Assembly (NCBI GenBank): GCA_016841645.1
Contig: JAENYS010000002.1
Span: forward strand, 124,001 to 188,000
From: Desulfoscipio geothermicus
GTDB taxonomy: Bacteria; Bacillota; Desulfotomaculia; Desulfotomaculales; Desulfallaceae
Direction of reading: 5' to 3'
DNA: 64,000 nt
Part shown: positions 17,326 through 25,784 of the stretch, one piece after another
Layout: each line of letters begins with the position of its first letter
How positions within the stretch are numbered: position 1 is the first letter of the stretch
The notes under the pieces: generated by a model
The model's input: the letters and a program-made list of their open reading frames with translations, nothing else
What the model was told of the DNA's origin: nothing
The model's database searches: none
Program-made: the position numbers and the translations under genes

Positions 17326-18429
17326 ATGACACACACGGCATATAAACATGGTGGGGATGTATTTGGCGCAGCCCGCAGTTTGCAATGTAACCCCCGGAAT
17401 ATATACGATTTCAGTGCCAACATCAACCCGTTGGGCCCTTCACCCTTGGCCCTGGCGGCAATAAAAGATAATCTGGATCTGATTAGACATTATCCCGACC
17501 CGCTTTGCGCGGAGCTGCGGGCGGTTTTATCCGGATACCTTAAGGTAGCGTCCGAAAAAATGGTGTTTGGCAATGGCGCTTCGGAGTTGATCTATCTTTT
17601 GGCACGGGTTATGGGTTTCCGCCGGGCGGTGGTTACTGCCCCCGCCTTTGTGGAGTACGGTGCGGCGGTTACTGCAGCCGGGGGCGTAGTTAGCGAAATA
17701 CCTTTGTTGGAGGAGGAAGGATTTGCGTTACCGGTGCCCCGGGTTAAGAAGATACTATGCAATGCCGACGTATTATTTATTTGTAATCCCAACAATCCTA
17801 CCGGCGGGGCGGTTAAGCGGTATATTATCCAATCAATTATAGATATGGCTCGTACCTATGGTACCACTGTAGTGGTGGATGAGGCTTTCATGGATTTTGT
17901 TTACCATCAGGAACAGTATTCAGTATTGCACATGCTGGATAATTACTCTAATTTAATTGTACTTTATTCTCTGACTAAATTTTTTGGCATTCCCGGCTTG
18001 CGGTTGGGCGTATTGATGGCCGGTGAACCAATCATTAATAAAATTGAAGCGGCCAAGGACCCGTGGAATGTAAATAGCCTGGCACAAATCGCGGGCGAGG
18101 CGGCACTGGCGGATGAAGAGTACATGGCTCAAACCCGGCAGCTAATTTGGCGGGAAAGGGATTTTTTGCACCGGGCAATTTCACTAATACCCGGCCTTAA
18201 TACCTTTGCCGGGGAAGCCAATTTTTTATTAGTTAAAATTGAAAGCACTTCTATATCCTCTGCACAACTGGCGGCCCAAACTGCCAAGCAAGGTGTGCTG
18301 GTGCGGGATTGCGCCAATTTCAGCGGTTTGAGCGACAAATATATACGGGTGGCAGTTAAAACAAGAGCTGAAAACGTGGTGCTATTGAAGGTGCTCAGAG
18401 AGGTCATGAAAGGGGCGGCCAATGGGTAG
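17326..18429 (+). CDS. cobD: L-threonine-O-3-phosphate decarboxylase
   Basis: PLP-dependent enzyme of the class I/II aminotransferase fold that makes (R)-1-amino-2-propanol O-2-phosphate. The 367-residue sequence has the N-terminal HGGDVFGAAR and DFSANINPLGPS signature that separates CobD from HisC, the NPNNPTGG loop, and the PLP lysine K218 in YSLTKFFGIPGLRLG. SD TAAGGAG precedes ATG 17326. It overlaps cobC by eight bases. Supplies the linker to CbiB. Confidence 0.93.
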   Translation: MTHTAYKHGGDVFGAARSLQCNPRNIYDFSANINPLGPSPLALAAIKDNLDLIRHYPDPLCAELRAVLSGYLKVASEKMVFGNGASELIYLLARVMGFRRAVVTAPAFVEYGAAVTAAGGVVSEIPLLEEEGFALPVPRVKKILCNADVLFICNPNNPTGGAVKRYIIQSIIDMARTYGTTVVVDEAFMDFVYHQEQYSVLHMLDNYSNLIVLYSLTKFFGIPGLRLGVLMAGEPIINKIEAAKDPWNVNSLAQIAGEAALADEEYMAQTRQLIWRERDFLHRAISLIPGLNTFAGEANFLLVKIESTSISSAQLAAQTAKQGVLVRDCANFSGLSDKYIRVAVKTRAENVVLLKVLREVMKGAANG

Positions 18430-19054
18430 TCGTTTATATTTAATCAGGCATGGCGAAACTAGCTGGAATAAAGAAACCCGCTTCCAGGGCCAGGTAGATA
18501 TTCTATTAAGCGAAAGAGGCATTGAACAGGCCGAGGCATTAAGCAAACGTTTAGCGGGGCGCCAATTTGCCGCCTGCTTTTCAAGCAATCTTTCCCGGGC
18601 CCGGGAAACGGCCGCCATAGTAGCTAAACCTCACAATATTCCCGTAAAGGCGGTACCGGATTTGCAAGAGATGAATTTTGGGTACTGGGAAGGGCTAACC
18701 GTCGAGGAAATCCGCCAAAAATACGACCGTGAGTCGGCAGATTGGTGGTCCAGGCCGCTCGAGAACAGGGTGCCGGGGGGCGAAACGCTTATTGAATTAG
18801 CGGAACGATCAGTTCGAGCCGTTAAAACTATCGTACAACAATACCCGGAGGAACAGGTGCTGTTGGTGACCCATGGAGGGGTTATCAGATGTATCGTGGC
18901 AGCGGCGCTTGGTATTGATTTAAACCAGTACTGGCGCCTGCGTCAAGACAATGCTTCTCTTTCGATAATTGATTTTTACCAATGGGATAAGGCCATATTG
19001 ATGCTTTATAACGATTGCAGTCATCTTGCGCCGGGGCAGGTGCCGCCAGTATAA
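18422..19054 (+). CDS. cobC: alpha-ribazole phosphatase (histidine phosphatase family)
   Basis: A 210-residue histidine phosphatase with LIRHGETSWN near the N-terminus (catalytic His10) and LLVTHGGVIRCI for the second His. General phosphoglycerate-mutase-like enzymes share the fold, but position at the end of the cobU operon makes alpha-ribazole-5'-phosphate or cobalamin-phosphate the likely substrate. ATG 18422 lies inside the cobD end. No terminator was recognised after it; the cobT promoter follows within about 35 bases. Confidence 0.88.
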   Translation: MGSRLYLIRHGETSWNKETRFQGQVDILLSERGIEQAEALSKRLAGRQFAACFSSNLSRARETAAIVAKPHNIPVKAVPDLQEMNFGYWEGLTVEEIRQKYDRESADWWSRPLENRVPGGETLIELAERSVRAVKTIVQQYPEEQVLLVTHGGVIRCIVAAALGIDLNQYWRLRQDNASLSIIDFYQWDKAILMLYNDCSHLAPGQVPPV

Positions 19055-19089
19055 TGACGGTAAAATCGACTGACTGACACAAATTACAG

Positions 19090-19119
19090 TTGACATAACC
19101 GGGAAAAGGGGTTTATAGT
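19090..19119 (+). promoter_or_regulatory. promoter of cobT riboswitch transcript
   Basis: TTGACA (19090-19095), 18-base spacer, TATAGT (19114-19119), placed about 25 bases before the riboswitch aptamer. Confidence 0.65.
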
Positions 19120-19145
19120 TCTTAATAATTAAATAATTAGTTTTA

Positions 19146-19325
19146 CAGGTGCCAACCTTGTTGGAGAATAGGGAACCGGGTGAGATTCCCGGGCGGACCC
19201 GCCACTGTATTGGGGAGCAATTGTCATACCACTCTTTTTAAGGGGAAGGGACAAATCTGCTATGAACCTGAGTCAGGAGACCTGCCTGTAAGATTATATT
19301 GTTGGCTTCTCGCCTAAGCCGGCAG
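19146..19325 (+). promoter_or_regulatory. cobalamin riboswitch ahead of cobT
   Basis: Adenosylcobalamin-type aptamer. Visible hallmarks are the 5' AGGTGCC, the core GGGAACCGGGTGAGATTCCC, the GGCGGACCCGCCACTGTA segment, and the B12 box AGTCAGGAGACCTGCC at 19271-19286. An intrinsic terminator follows at 19348-19378, so control is probably by premature termination when cobalamin is plentiful. Confidence 0.93.
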
Positions 19326-19347
19326 TTGTGAAGGATGATGGTAAAGT

Positions 19348-19378
19348 CCGCACCCGTTTGGGATGCGGGCTTTTTGCG
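19348..19378 (+). terminator. riboswitch-linked terminator
   Basis: Stem CCGCACCC ... GGATGCGG with a short GTTTG loop followed by CTTTTTG. Lies between the cobalamin aptamer and cobT and is the likely expression platform. Confidence 0.75.
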
Positions 19379-19453
19379 TTCATTCTATCAACCAAATCCC
19401 CATTTAACATGGTCAGTATGGGTCAGATATTAAAATATTAAGGGGGAAATTTA

Positions 19454-20503
19454 ATGAATATTGATCAGTTAATAAAAAACATAGGGCCTTTAGATGGCGA
19501 TGCTATGCAAAAGGCAGTAGCTAGGCTTAACAACTTGACCAAACCTATAGGAAGCCTTGGAGTTCTGGAGGACCTGGTTATTCAACTGGCTGGAATTACC
19601 GGCGATGTCATACCCAAAGTAGAAAACAAAATGGTAATTGTTATGGCTGGTGACCATGGCGTAGTGGAGGAGGGGGTTAGTTGTGCCCCTCAGTCGGTAA
19701 CACCTCAGATGGTATATAATTTTTTAAATGGAGGAGCCGGTATAAATGTATTGTCTCGTTGTGCCGGGGCTCAAGTAAAAGTTATTGATGTAGGGGTTGC
19801 AGATCCAACTTTGAATAACGCAAACTTGATTTCTCGAAAAGTAAGGCTAGGTACGGCTAATATGGCCAAAGGGCCGGCTATGTCCAGGGAAGAAGCTCTT
19901 CAGGCTATCCAAGTAGGAATAGAAGTAGCCGAAGGGGAAATAGACAGTGGTATAAATTTGTTGGCTACCGGTGAAATGGGAATAGGCAACACAACTCCAA
20001 GCAGTGCCATCCTTGGGGTTTATTCCGATGTAACCTTATCTACGATTGTTGGACGGGGCGTAGGGTTAAATGATGAGGGAGTGCTTAATAAAATAAAAGT
20101 AATTGAAACCGCTTTAATGGTAAACAAGCCAAATCCAGCTGATCCAATAGATGTATTATCGAAGGTAGGCGGACTTGAAATAGCAGGTATGACAGGATTA
20201 TTTTTAGGCGCGGCAGTAAGAAAAGTTCCAATAGTAATAGACGGATTCATTTCAGGAGCTGCTGCTTTAATTGCCTATAAGATAGCCCCCCTGGTTAAGG
20301 ATTATATGATAGCATCCCATTTGTCGGAAGAACCGGGTCATAAGTTAGTGCTGGAGGTCATTGGGAAGGAGCCGATGTTGAGGATGCGTTTACGTCTCGG
20401 AGAGGGAACCGGCGCTGCCTTGGCTTTCAATATTATTGAAGCGGCTACCCGGATAATGAGTGAAATGGCCACATTTGAGGAAGCAGGAGTAATAATGAAT
20501 TAA
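19454..20503 (+). CDS. cobT: nicotinate-nucleotide-dimethylbenzimidazole phosphoribosyltransferase
   Basis: Activates the lower-ligand base to its alpha-ribotide using nicotinate mononucleotide. The 349-residue protein contains the family blocks LTKPIGSLGVLEDL, VMAGDHGVVEEGVS, ATGEMGIGNTTPSSA and a catalytic Glu317 in RLGEGTGAALAF, matching the position known for the Salmonella enzyme. SD AGGGGG precedes ATG 19454. The gene stands alone under its own cobalamin riboswitch, separate from the late operon upstream and the cbi operon downstream. Lower-ligand type cannot be told from the sequence. Confidence 0.95.
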   Translation: MNIDQLIKNIGPLDGDAMQKAVARLNNLTKPIGSLGVLEDLVIQLAGITGDVIPKVENKMVIVMAGDHGVVEEGVSCAPQSVTPQMVYNFLNGGAGINVLSRCAGAQVKVIDVGVADPTLNNANLISRKVRLGTANMAKGPAMSREEALQAIQVGIEVAEGEIDSGINLLATGEMGIGNTTPSSAILGVYSDVTLSTIVGRGVGLNDEGVLNKIKVIETALMVNKPNPADPIDVLSKVGGLEIAGMTGLFLGAAVRKVPIVIDGFISGAAALIAYKIAPLVKDYMIASHLSEEPGHKLVLEVIGKEPMLRMRLRLGEGTGAALAFNIIEAATRIMSEMATFEEAGVIMN

Positions 20504-20607
20504 ATGGGGTTATTCATACGGGTTAACACCGCCCACACCTTGCCTAAAAGAAAGAGGGTGATATGAGAGGTGTGCATGTCGGCCACACACCGGGAAGGCT
20601 TTAGTAA

Positions 20608-20715
20608 CATTCAAAGGCCCCTAAGAGTGAATTGGTAAAAAGCCTTATAGAAGAAGGGGATTTACCCGGCCCACTGTGGAAACAAGTCTTTTTTGAAAAA
20701 GCCGGTCCTCGATGA
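20608..20715 (+). pseudogene. 3' remnant of an unknown gene
   Basis: An open stretch without a start, beginning just after in-frame stops at 20602-20607. It encodes a plausible C-terminal tail (SLIEEGDLPGPLWKQVFFEK) that ends at a TGA overlapping the ATG of the next fragment (ATGA). The coupled arrangement suggests the end of the first gene in a former two-gene module. I do not recognise the family. Confidence 0.4.
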
Positions 20716-20810
20716 GTAAAATTGTTTTTATGTTGGAAGAGCCCTCAATGAAAGAATTGCTGGAAATATTATATAATGTTGTAGATCCTGAAGGCATTTT
20801 CCTGCCCTAA
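20712..20810 (+). pseudogene. truncated DUF4276-like fragment
   Basis: A 32-codon frame from ATG 20712 to TAA 20808. The start MSKIVFMLEEPSMKELLE resembles the N-terminus of DUF4276-type proteins, which are normally much longer and are often encoded next to AAA ATPase genes. It stops soon after that, so it is a remnant. The rest of 20504-20960 is AT-rich non-coding sequence. Confidence 0.4.
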
Positions 20811-20969
20811 GATGTAAATTGGCTACCCCATTATCTTTAGTATTAGCAATATAGAAGATATTTACTTTAGTAATATAATATATACAGGATTTTCTTAGAA
20901 TTTAGAGAATGTATATATGATAACTGATGCAGGGAAACCTCTTAAATTGACAATTTCATACTTAAAATA

Positions 20970-21145
20970 CAGGTGCTGTTAGGTTGTTATGGTATAATCA
21001 CCTAACGGTGAAAAGGAAAGTTGGGTAAAATCCCACGCGGTCCCGCCGCTGTAAAAGTTGAGCTCTTCAAGATATACCACTGGGAAACTGGGAAGGTTTG
21101 GAGAGTGATGATGCTTGAGCCAGAAGACCTGCCTGTATTTTTATC
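20970..21145 (+). promoter_or_regulatory. cobalamin riboswitch ahead of cbiM operon
   Basis: Second cobalamin aptamer: AGGTGCTGTTAGGT pairing with downstream ACCTAA, the core GGGTAAAATCCCACGCGGTCCC, CCGCCGCTGTAA, and B12 box GAGCCAGAAGACCTGCCTGT (about 21117-21136). Followed by a strong terminator hairpin, so it probably switches off cobalt uptake and corrin synthesis when cobalamin is sufficient. Confidence 0.92.
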
Positions 21146-21211
21146 ACCGTGAACTCTACGATTGATAGAGGGGTGTTGCTTATGGCTGTTTAAAATATCG
21201 CCGTTGTACAT

Positions 21212-21250
21212 AACCTCTTAACGATTTACGTTGAGAGGTTTCTAATTTTT
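21212..21250 (+). terminator. riboswitch-linked terminator ahead of cbiM
   Basis: A 12-bp stem, AACCTCTTAACG with CGTTGAGAGGTT (one G-U pair) and an ATTTA loop, followed by TCTAATTTTTG. It ends 20 bases before the cbiM start. Confidence 0.8.
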
Positions 21251-21269
21251 GTGTAAAGGAAGATGATTC

Positions 21270-22010
21270 GTGTTAAAGAAAAGAATATGGATACTTAGCT
21301 TAATAGTTATGTTTACACTATTACCCCGGACAGCTTTTGCCATGCATATAATGGAAGGTTTTCTGCCGCCCGGATGGTGTATATCTTGGGGAGTTTTAAC
21401 AATTCCCTTTATCATATTAGGATTATTTTCAATTCAGAAAACAGTCAATGAGCATCCTAGAACTAAAATGCTTCTGGCAATGGCAGGCGCTTTTGTTTTT
21501 GTACTTTCAGCGCTTAAATTACCTTCGGTTACGGGAAGCTGCTCTCATCTAACCGGTATAGGTCTTGGAACTATTTTGTTCGGGCCTACGGCAATGACTG
21601 TGTTGGGATTGATTGTTCTGTTGTTCCAGGCTCTTTTGCTTGCCCATGGAGGTATTGCGACTTTGGGGGCAAATACTTTTTCCATGGCGGTGGTAGGTCC
21701 TATATTGGCCTTTGCTACCTATAAAATTATTAAGCAGGCGAAGGGACCGCAGGGGTTGGCTGTGTTTTTAGCGGCAGCACTTGGCGATTTAATGACTTAT
21801 GTGATGACTTCGATACAGTTAGCCCTTGCTTTCCCTGCAGAAACAGGTGGTTTCATGGCATCACTTGCTAAGTTTATGGGCATATTCGCTGTTACGCAGA
21901 TACCATTGGCTATAAGTGAAGGCATATTGACAGTACTGGTATTTAATGCAATTGCTGCTTACGGCAAGGATGAACTCCAAGATTTGAAAATACTTTCGAA
22001 GGAGGCGTAA
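21270..22010 (+). CDS. cbiM: cobalt ECF transporter S component CbiM
   Basis: Substrate-specific membrane subunit for cobalt uptake. The 246-residue protein starts with a signal-anchor-like helix ([13 protein letters not shown]) and then [13 protein letters not shown], whose MHIMEGFLP core with its His is the cobalt-binding signature that begins mature CbiM. Six or more hydrophobic helices follow. GTG 21270 follows AAAGGA at a suitable distance. It leads the cbiMNQO block directly behind a cobalamin riboswitch. Confidence 0.95.
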   Translation: MLKKRIWILSLIVMFTLLPRTAFAMHIMEGFLPPGWCISWGVLTIPFIILGLFSIQKTVNEHPRTKMLLAMAGAFVFVLSALKLPSVTGSCSHLTGIGLGTILFGPTAMTVLGLIVLLFQALLLAHGGIATLGANTFSMAVVGPILAFATYKIIKQAKGPQGLAVFLAAALGDLMTYVMTSIQLALAFPAETGGFMASLAKFMGIFAVTQIPLAISEGILTVLVFNAIAAYGKDELQDLKILSKEA

Positions 22011-22012
22011 AT

Positions 22013-22315
22013 ATGTCCGCGGCAGGTGTTATAAAAAATCTATTATTGATCGCCATTGTTATCGTGCTTATCGTTTTACCGCTTTTTATTCAAAAGGACG
22101 CCGAATTTGGTGGTGCCGATGGCGAGGCGGAAAAGGCTATTACTGAGATCAATGCTGATTATAAACCTTGGTTTTCACCACTTATTGAACCGAAAAGCGG
22201 TGAAATCGAAAGCTTGCTTTTTTCTTTCCAGGCAGCTATCGGGTCAGGAATCCTATTCTACGGATTGGGCTACATGAGGGGGAAAAAAAAGAAGGAAGAA
22301 GTAGCTAATCAATGA
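22013..22315 (+). CDS. cbiN: cobalt transport accessory protein CbiN
   Basis: A 100-residue membrane protein with two spans (about 9-27 and 70-87) separated by an extracytoplasmic loop containing FGGADGEAEKAI and YKPWF. This two-helix layout and the IESLLFSFQAAIGSGIL end are typical of CbiN, which assists CbiM in metal insertion. SD GGAGG precedes ATG 22013, and its stop overlaps the cbiQ start by four bases. Confidence 0.93.
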   Translation: MSAAGVIKNLLLIAIVIVLIVLPLFIQKDAEFGGADGEAEKAITEINADYKPWFSPLIEPKSGEIESLLFSFQAAIGSGILFYGLGYMRGKKKKEEVANQ

Positions 22316-23103
22316 CAAACATCGATAAATATGCATATAGTTCAAAACTGAAGCATACGGCCCCTTTAAAAAAGCTTATCTTTGCCATGCTTGCTCTTGC
22401 GGTATGTCTTTGGGCAGATTCTGTTCCGGTATCTGTTTTAGTGCTTTTTATTATGGGGTGGTGCACTGTTTACAAAGGCGGTACACCTGTTGCATTATTT
22501 ATTAAGCTGATGTTGGTGCCGGTAACCTTTTTAATTATCGGTGTTTTAACGATTGCGATCAATGCTTCCGGTAATAAGGATATATTTCTGTTTTCAATAG
22601 CTGCTTTTGGCACGCATTTAGGTGTGTCGCAGTCGGGGATGCAACAAGCAGCACTTTTATTTTTTAAATCAACGGGAGCGGTTTCCTGCCTGTATTTTTT
22701 ATCGCTTAGCACACCCATAGTGGATTTATTGGCGGTTCTGCGCAGACTTAAAGTACCCAAAATGATGATTGAACTGATGGGACTGATCTACCGGCTTATT
22801 TTCGTATTACTTGAGACGGCAGACACTATATATACAGCACAAAGTTCACGCTTGGGTTATGCGAATCTTATTTCGGCCTACCGCTCACTGGCAGTTCTGG
22901 CATCATCACTTTTTATCCGCGCTTACAAAAGGTCCGATGAGCTTTACACAGCTCTTGAGTCCAGGGGGTATGACGGTGAACTCAGTGTGCTGGAAGAGCC
23001 TTTTGAAACCCATTGGACAGAATATATCCCTCCGGTGACGATAAATCTTGTCCTTGTTTTCATCGCATTGCTTTTGAAACGGTACACAGGAGGGGTGCTT
23101 TGA
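22312..23103 (+). CDS. cbiQ: cobalt ECF transporter T component CbiQ
   Basis: The 263-residue transmembrane coupling subunit of the cobalt ECF transporter. It has five or so hydrophobic segments and the C-terminal coupling helices with SRLGY and ELYTALESRGYDG (the A-R-G type motif that contacts the ATPase). ATG 22312 overlaps the cbiN stop. Its stop overlaps the cbiO start (TGATG). Confidence 0.93.
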   Translation: MTNIDKYAYSSKLKHTAPLKKLIFAMLALAVCLWADSVPVSVLVLFIMGWCTVYKGGTPVALFIKLMLVPVTFLIIGVLTIAINASGNKDIFLFSIAAFGTHLGVSQSGMQQAALLFFKSTGAVSCLYFLSLSTPIVDLLAVLRRLKVPKMMIELMGLIYRLIFVLLETADTIYTAQSSRLGYANLISAYRSLAVLASSLFIRAYKRSDELYTALESRGYDGELSVLEEPFETHWTEYIPPVTINLVLVFIALLLKRYTGGVL

Positions 23104-23993
23104 TGATTGAGAATATACTGGAAGCGCGGAACCTTTATTATACGTATAACGACGGGACACAGGCATTAAAGGGCTTGACACTTGGCATTAAGCAAGGAAA
23201 GACAACTGCTGTATTGGGAGGCAATGGGGCCGGGAAGTCAACCTTATTTCTTTCTCTTAATGGAATATTAAAGCCGGTAACCGGTGAGGTTTTTTTTAAG
23301 GGACTTCCGCTGGATTATTCCAGAAAGGGTCTTAAAAACCTGCGCAAATCTGTCGGAATCGTATTTCAAGATCCCGACAGCCAGTTATTTTCAGCCAGTG
23401 TATTCCAGGATATATCCTTTGGTGCAGTAAATATTAAATTGAATAAAGAGGAAGTCCGCAAGAGAGTAAATATGGCAATGGAGCAGACAGGCATAACCCA
23501 CCTTAAAGATAAGCCTACGCATTGTCTCAGCTTCGGACAAAAAAGGAGAGTGGCCATTGCAGGGGTGCTGGCTATGGAGCCGGAGGTGCTGGTGTTGGAT
23601 GAGCCAACGGCAGGGCTTGACCCCATAGGGGTAAGTGAAATTATGAAGCTGCTCAGAGAGATCCAGCAGGAATTGGGATTGTCCGTGGTTATTGCCACGC
23701 ATGATATTGATATCATACCGCTTTACTGTGACTATACGTATGTTATGAACCAGGGGAAGATTGTGCTGTCAGGCACGCCTAAAGAGGTGTTCGGTCAACC
23801 TGGTGGCCTGAGGAAGGTAAATTTAAGACTGCCTAGAATCGGGCATTTGATAGAAATTTTAAAAGACAAAGACGGCTTTGCATTTAACGATACGGCAAAC
23901 ACCATTTCTGAAGCCCGCAGGTTGCTAAGGGATTGGAAAACAAGTCAAGACAAAAGTGCGGAGGGAGTATTGAAGCATGTTAGACGGAATTGA
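23103..23993 (+). CDS. cbiO: cobalt ECF transporter ATPase CbiO
   Basis: ABC ATPase that powers cobalt uptake. The 296-residue protein has Walker A GGNGAGKST (39-47), Q-loop VFQDPDSQLFS, signature LSFGQKRR and Walker B LVLDEPTAGLDP with H-loop ATHD. The 'FQDPDSQLF' Q-loop is characteristic of ECF-type ATPases. ATG 23103, inside the TGATG junction with cbiQ and behind AGGAGGGG, is the correct start; the frame is open further upstream within cbiQ. It overlaps cbiC by 17 bases. Confidence 0.94.
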   Translation: MIENILEARNLYYTYNDGTQALKGLTLGIKQGKTTAVLGGNGAGKSTLFLSLNGILKPVTGEVFFKGLPLDYSRKGLKNLRKSVGIVFQDPDSQLFSASVFQDISFGAVNIKLNKEEVRKRVNMAMEQTGITHLKDKPTHCLSFGQKRRVAIAGVLAMEPEVLVLDEPTAGLDPIGVSEIMKLLREIQQELGLSVVIATHDIDIIPLYCDYTYVMNQGKIVLSGTPKEVFGQPGGLRKVNLRLPRIGHLIEILKDKDGFAFNDTANTISEARRLLRDWKTSQDKSAEGVLKHVRRN

Positions 23994-24603
23994 TATTGTG
24001 GATCCCGGAGATATAGAAAAAAAAAGCTTTGCTATGATTGCTGAAATATTGGGTGAAAAAAAATTCCAACCTTTGCATGAAAATATAATAAAAAGAGTCA
24101 TCCATACAACAGCTGATTTCGAATTTGCAGAGATTATGAAAATCAGTGAAACGGCAGTTCCAAAAGCTTTTGCAGCCATAAAAGCCGGCTGCAATATCGT
24201 AACGGATACAAAAATGGCTTCGGTAGGCATTAATAGAAAGTCTTTTTCCAGATTTGGCGGGCAGATTGTTTGTTATATGGATGATGAAGCGGTTGCTTGG
24301 GAGGCGAAGCAAAGAAATGTTACCCGGGCTTCGGTGTGTATGGAAAAAGCAGCCAAGGATGGGAATAACCAAATTTTTGCCTTGGGGAATGCTCCTACTG
24401 CTCTAATCCGGCTGGTAGAAATGATTAAAGCAGGGGCTATATCGCCTGCACTGGTGATAGGCGTTCCGGTTGGCTTTGTAAATGTGGTGGAATCTAAAGA
24501 GTTATTGAAGACGGCGGGAGTCCCCTACATCCTTTCGGAAGGCAGAAAAGGCGGTAGCAATATCGCTGCTGCCATCGTAAATGCCATATTGTTAATGATA
24601 TAA
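23977..24603 (+). CDS. cbiC: cobalt-precorrin-8 methylmutase
   Basis: Moves the C11 methyl group to C12 to make cobyrinate. The 208-residue protein has the catalytic His43 in RVIHTTADFEFA and the conserved block GNAPTALIRLVEMI and VIGVPVGFVNV. It begins within the end of cbiO. Length is typical. Confidence 0.95.
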   Translation: MLDGIDIVDPGDIEKKSFAMIAEILGEKKFQPLHENIIKRVIHTTADFEFAEIMKISETAVPKAFAAIKAGCNIVTDTKMASVGINRKSFSRFGGQIVCYMDDEAVAWEAKQRNVTRASVCMEKAAKDGNNQIFALGNAPTALIRLVEMIKAGAISPALVIGVPVGFVNVVESKELLKTAGVPYILSEGRKGGSNIAAAIVNAILLMI

Positions 24604-24620
24604 GTCAACAGGTGAAGCTA

Positions 24621-25784
24621 ATGAAGGATGAGTATGTTTTTGTAAATGGCAGGAAATTTAGAAAAGGATATACAACAGGCTCTTGTGCCGCTGCTGCTGC
24701 AAAAGCCTCCGTGCTAATGCTGCTTTCAGGTTCCGCTGTTGAAGAAAGCTGTATTGATACACCTGCGGGGGTCAGACTGACATTGCCTGTAACGGATGTT
24801 TCTATTACATCCGAGAGCGCCGGGTGTTCTGTGGTCAAAGATGGTGGAGATGATCCGGATATGACATCGGGGCTGAAAATATTTGCAGCGGCAAAGAAAA
24901 GAAGTAAATCGGGTGTTGATATTCGTTCGGGAGAAGGGATTGGCATGGTCACCTTGCCCGGATTAAAGGTGGAAGTAGGTAAACCGGCGATAAACCCCGT
25001 GCCTGAGCAGATGATCTTAAAAGAAGTTGGGGAAGTTTTACCGGAGAACGTTGGCGTGGAGATTTTGTTATCCGTCCCGGGAGGCGCAGAAGCGGCGCGA
25101 AAAACGTTCAATCCTAAGCTGGGAATTGTTGGCGGCATTTCTATCCTAGGCACTTCCGGCATTGTCAATCCCATGTCTGAGGATGCTTGGAAAGAGTCTC
25201 TGGCTTTGGAGCTTCGTGTATTGGCTGCTAAAGGGAAAAAGTTTGCCGTTTATATCTTCGGTAATTATGGAGAGAATTTTGTTGCCAAAGAAATCGGCTT
25301 GAATAAAGAAAATCTTGTAAAGGTCAGTAATTTTATGGGATTCATGCTGGATCAAGCGGTGGAGTGCGGGCTGGAGAAGATTTTAGTTGCCGGGCACCTG
25401 GGCAAACTTGTCAAAGTGGCTGCCGGCATATTTCAGACCCACAGCAGGGTTGCGGACGCCAGAAATGAAATCATGGCTGCCTATACAGCTTTAGAGGGAG
25501 CGGCGGCTGTAACTGTTGCCGAGATATATGCATGCCGGACCACGGAAGCAGCGGCGGAAATTATTAACCTGAATGGCTTACGGGGCGTATATGACAGAAT
25601 TGTTGACAATGTATCCAAGCGATGCATGGATTACGTTAAAGATAAAATACAAATTGGCTGTATTCTTTTTCATCGGGAGCATACTTTGCTTGCCATGGAT
25701 GAAAATGCACGAATAATGCTAAATGAGGCAGGGAGCGGTTATGGACAAAAAGCTTTATATTATCGGCATTGGACCGGGAGATAA
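24621..25784 (+). CDS. cbiD: cobalt-precorrin-5B C1-methyltransferase
   Basis: Methylates C1 of cobalt-precorrin-5B in the oxygen-independent route; it is specific to that route. The 387-residue protein begins after a short leader with FRKGYTTGSCAAAAAKA, the family signature, and later has KDGGDDPDMTSG and GGISILGTSGIVNPMS. ATG 24621 follows AGGTG with six-base spacing. Its 3' end overlaps the next gene by 44 bases, long for this operon. Confidence 0.94.
   Translation: MKDEYVFVNGRKFRKGYTTGSCAAAAAKASVLMLLSGSAVEESCIDTPAGVRLTLPVTDVSITSESAGCSVVKDGGDDPDMTSGLKIFAAAKKRSKSGVDIRSGEGIGMVTLPGLKVEVGKPAINPVPEQMILKEVGEVLPENVGVEILLSVPGGAEAARKTFNPKLGIVGGISILGTSGIVNPMSEDAWKESLALELRVLAAKGKKFAVYIFGNYGENFVAKEIGLNKENLVKVSNFMGFMLDQAVECGLEKILVAGHLGKLVKVAAGIFQTHSRVADARNEIMAAYTALEGAAAVTVAEIYACRTTEAAAEIINLNGLRGVYDRIVDNVSKRCMDYVKDKIQIGCILFHREHTLLAMDENARIMLNEAGSGYGQKALYYRHWTGR

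Noticed and set aside
20947-20968. TTGACA plus TAAAAT as promoter for the second cobalamin riboswitch
   Set aside because: The spacer is only ten bases, and no other -10 at 16-18 bases is convincing.
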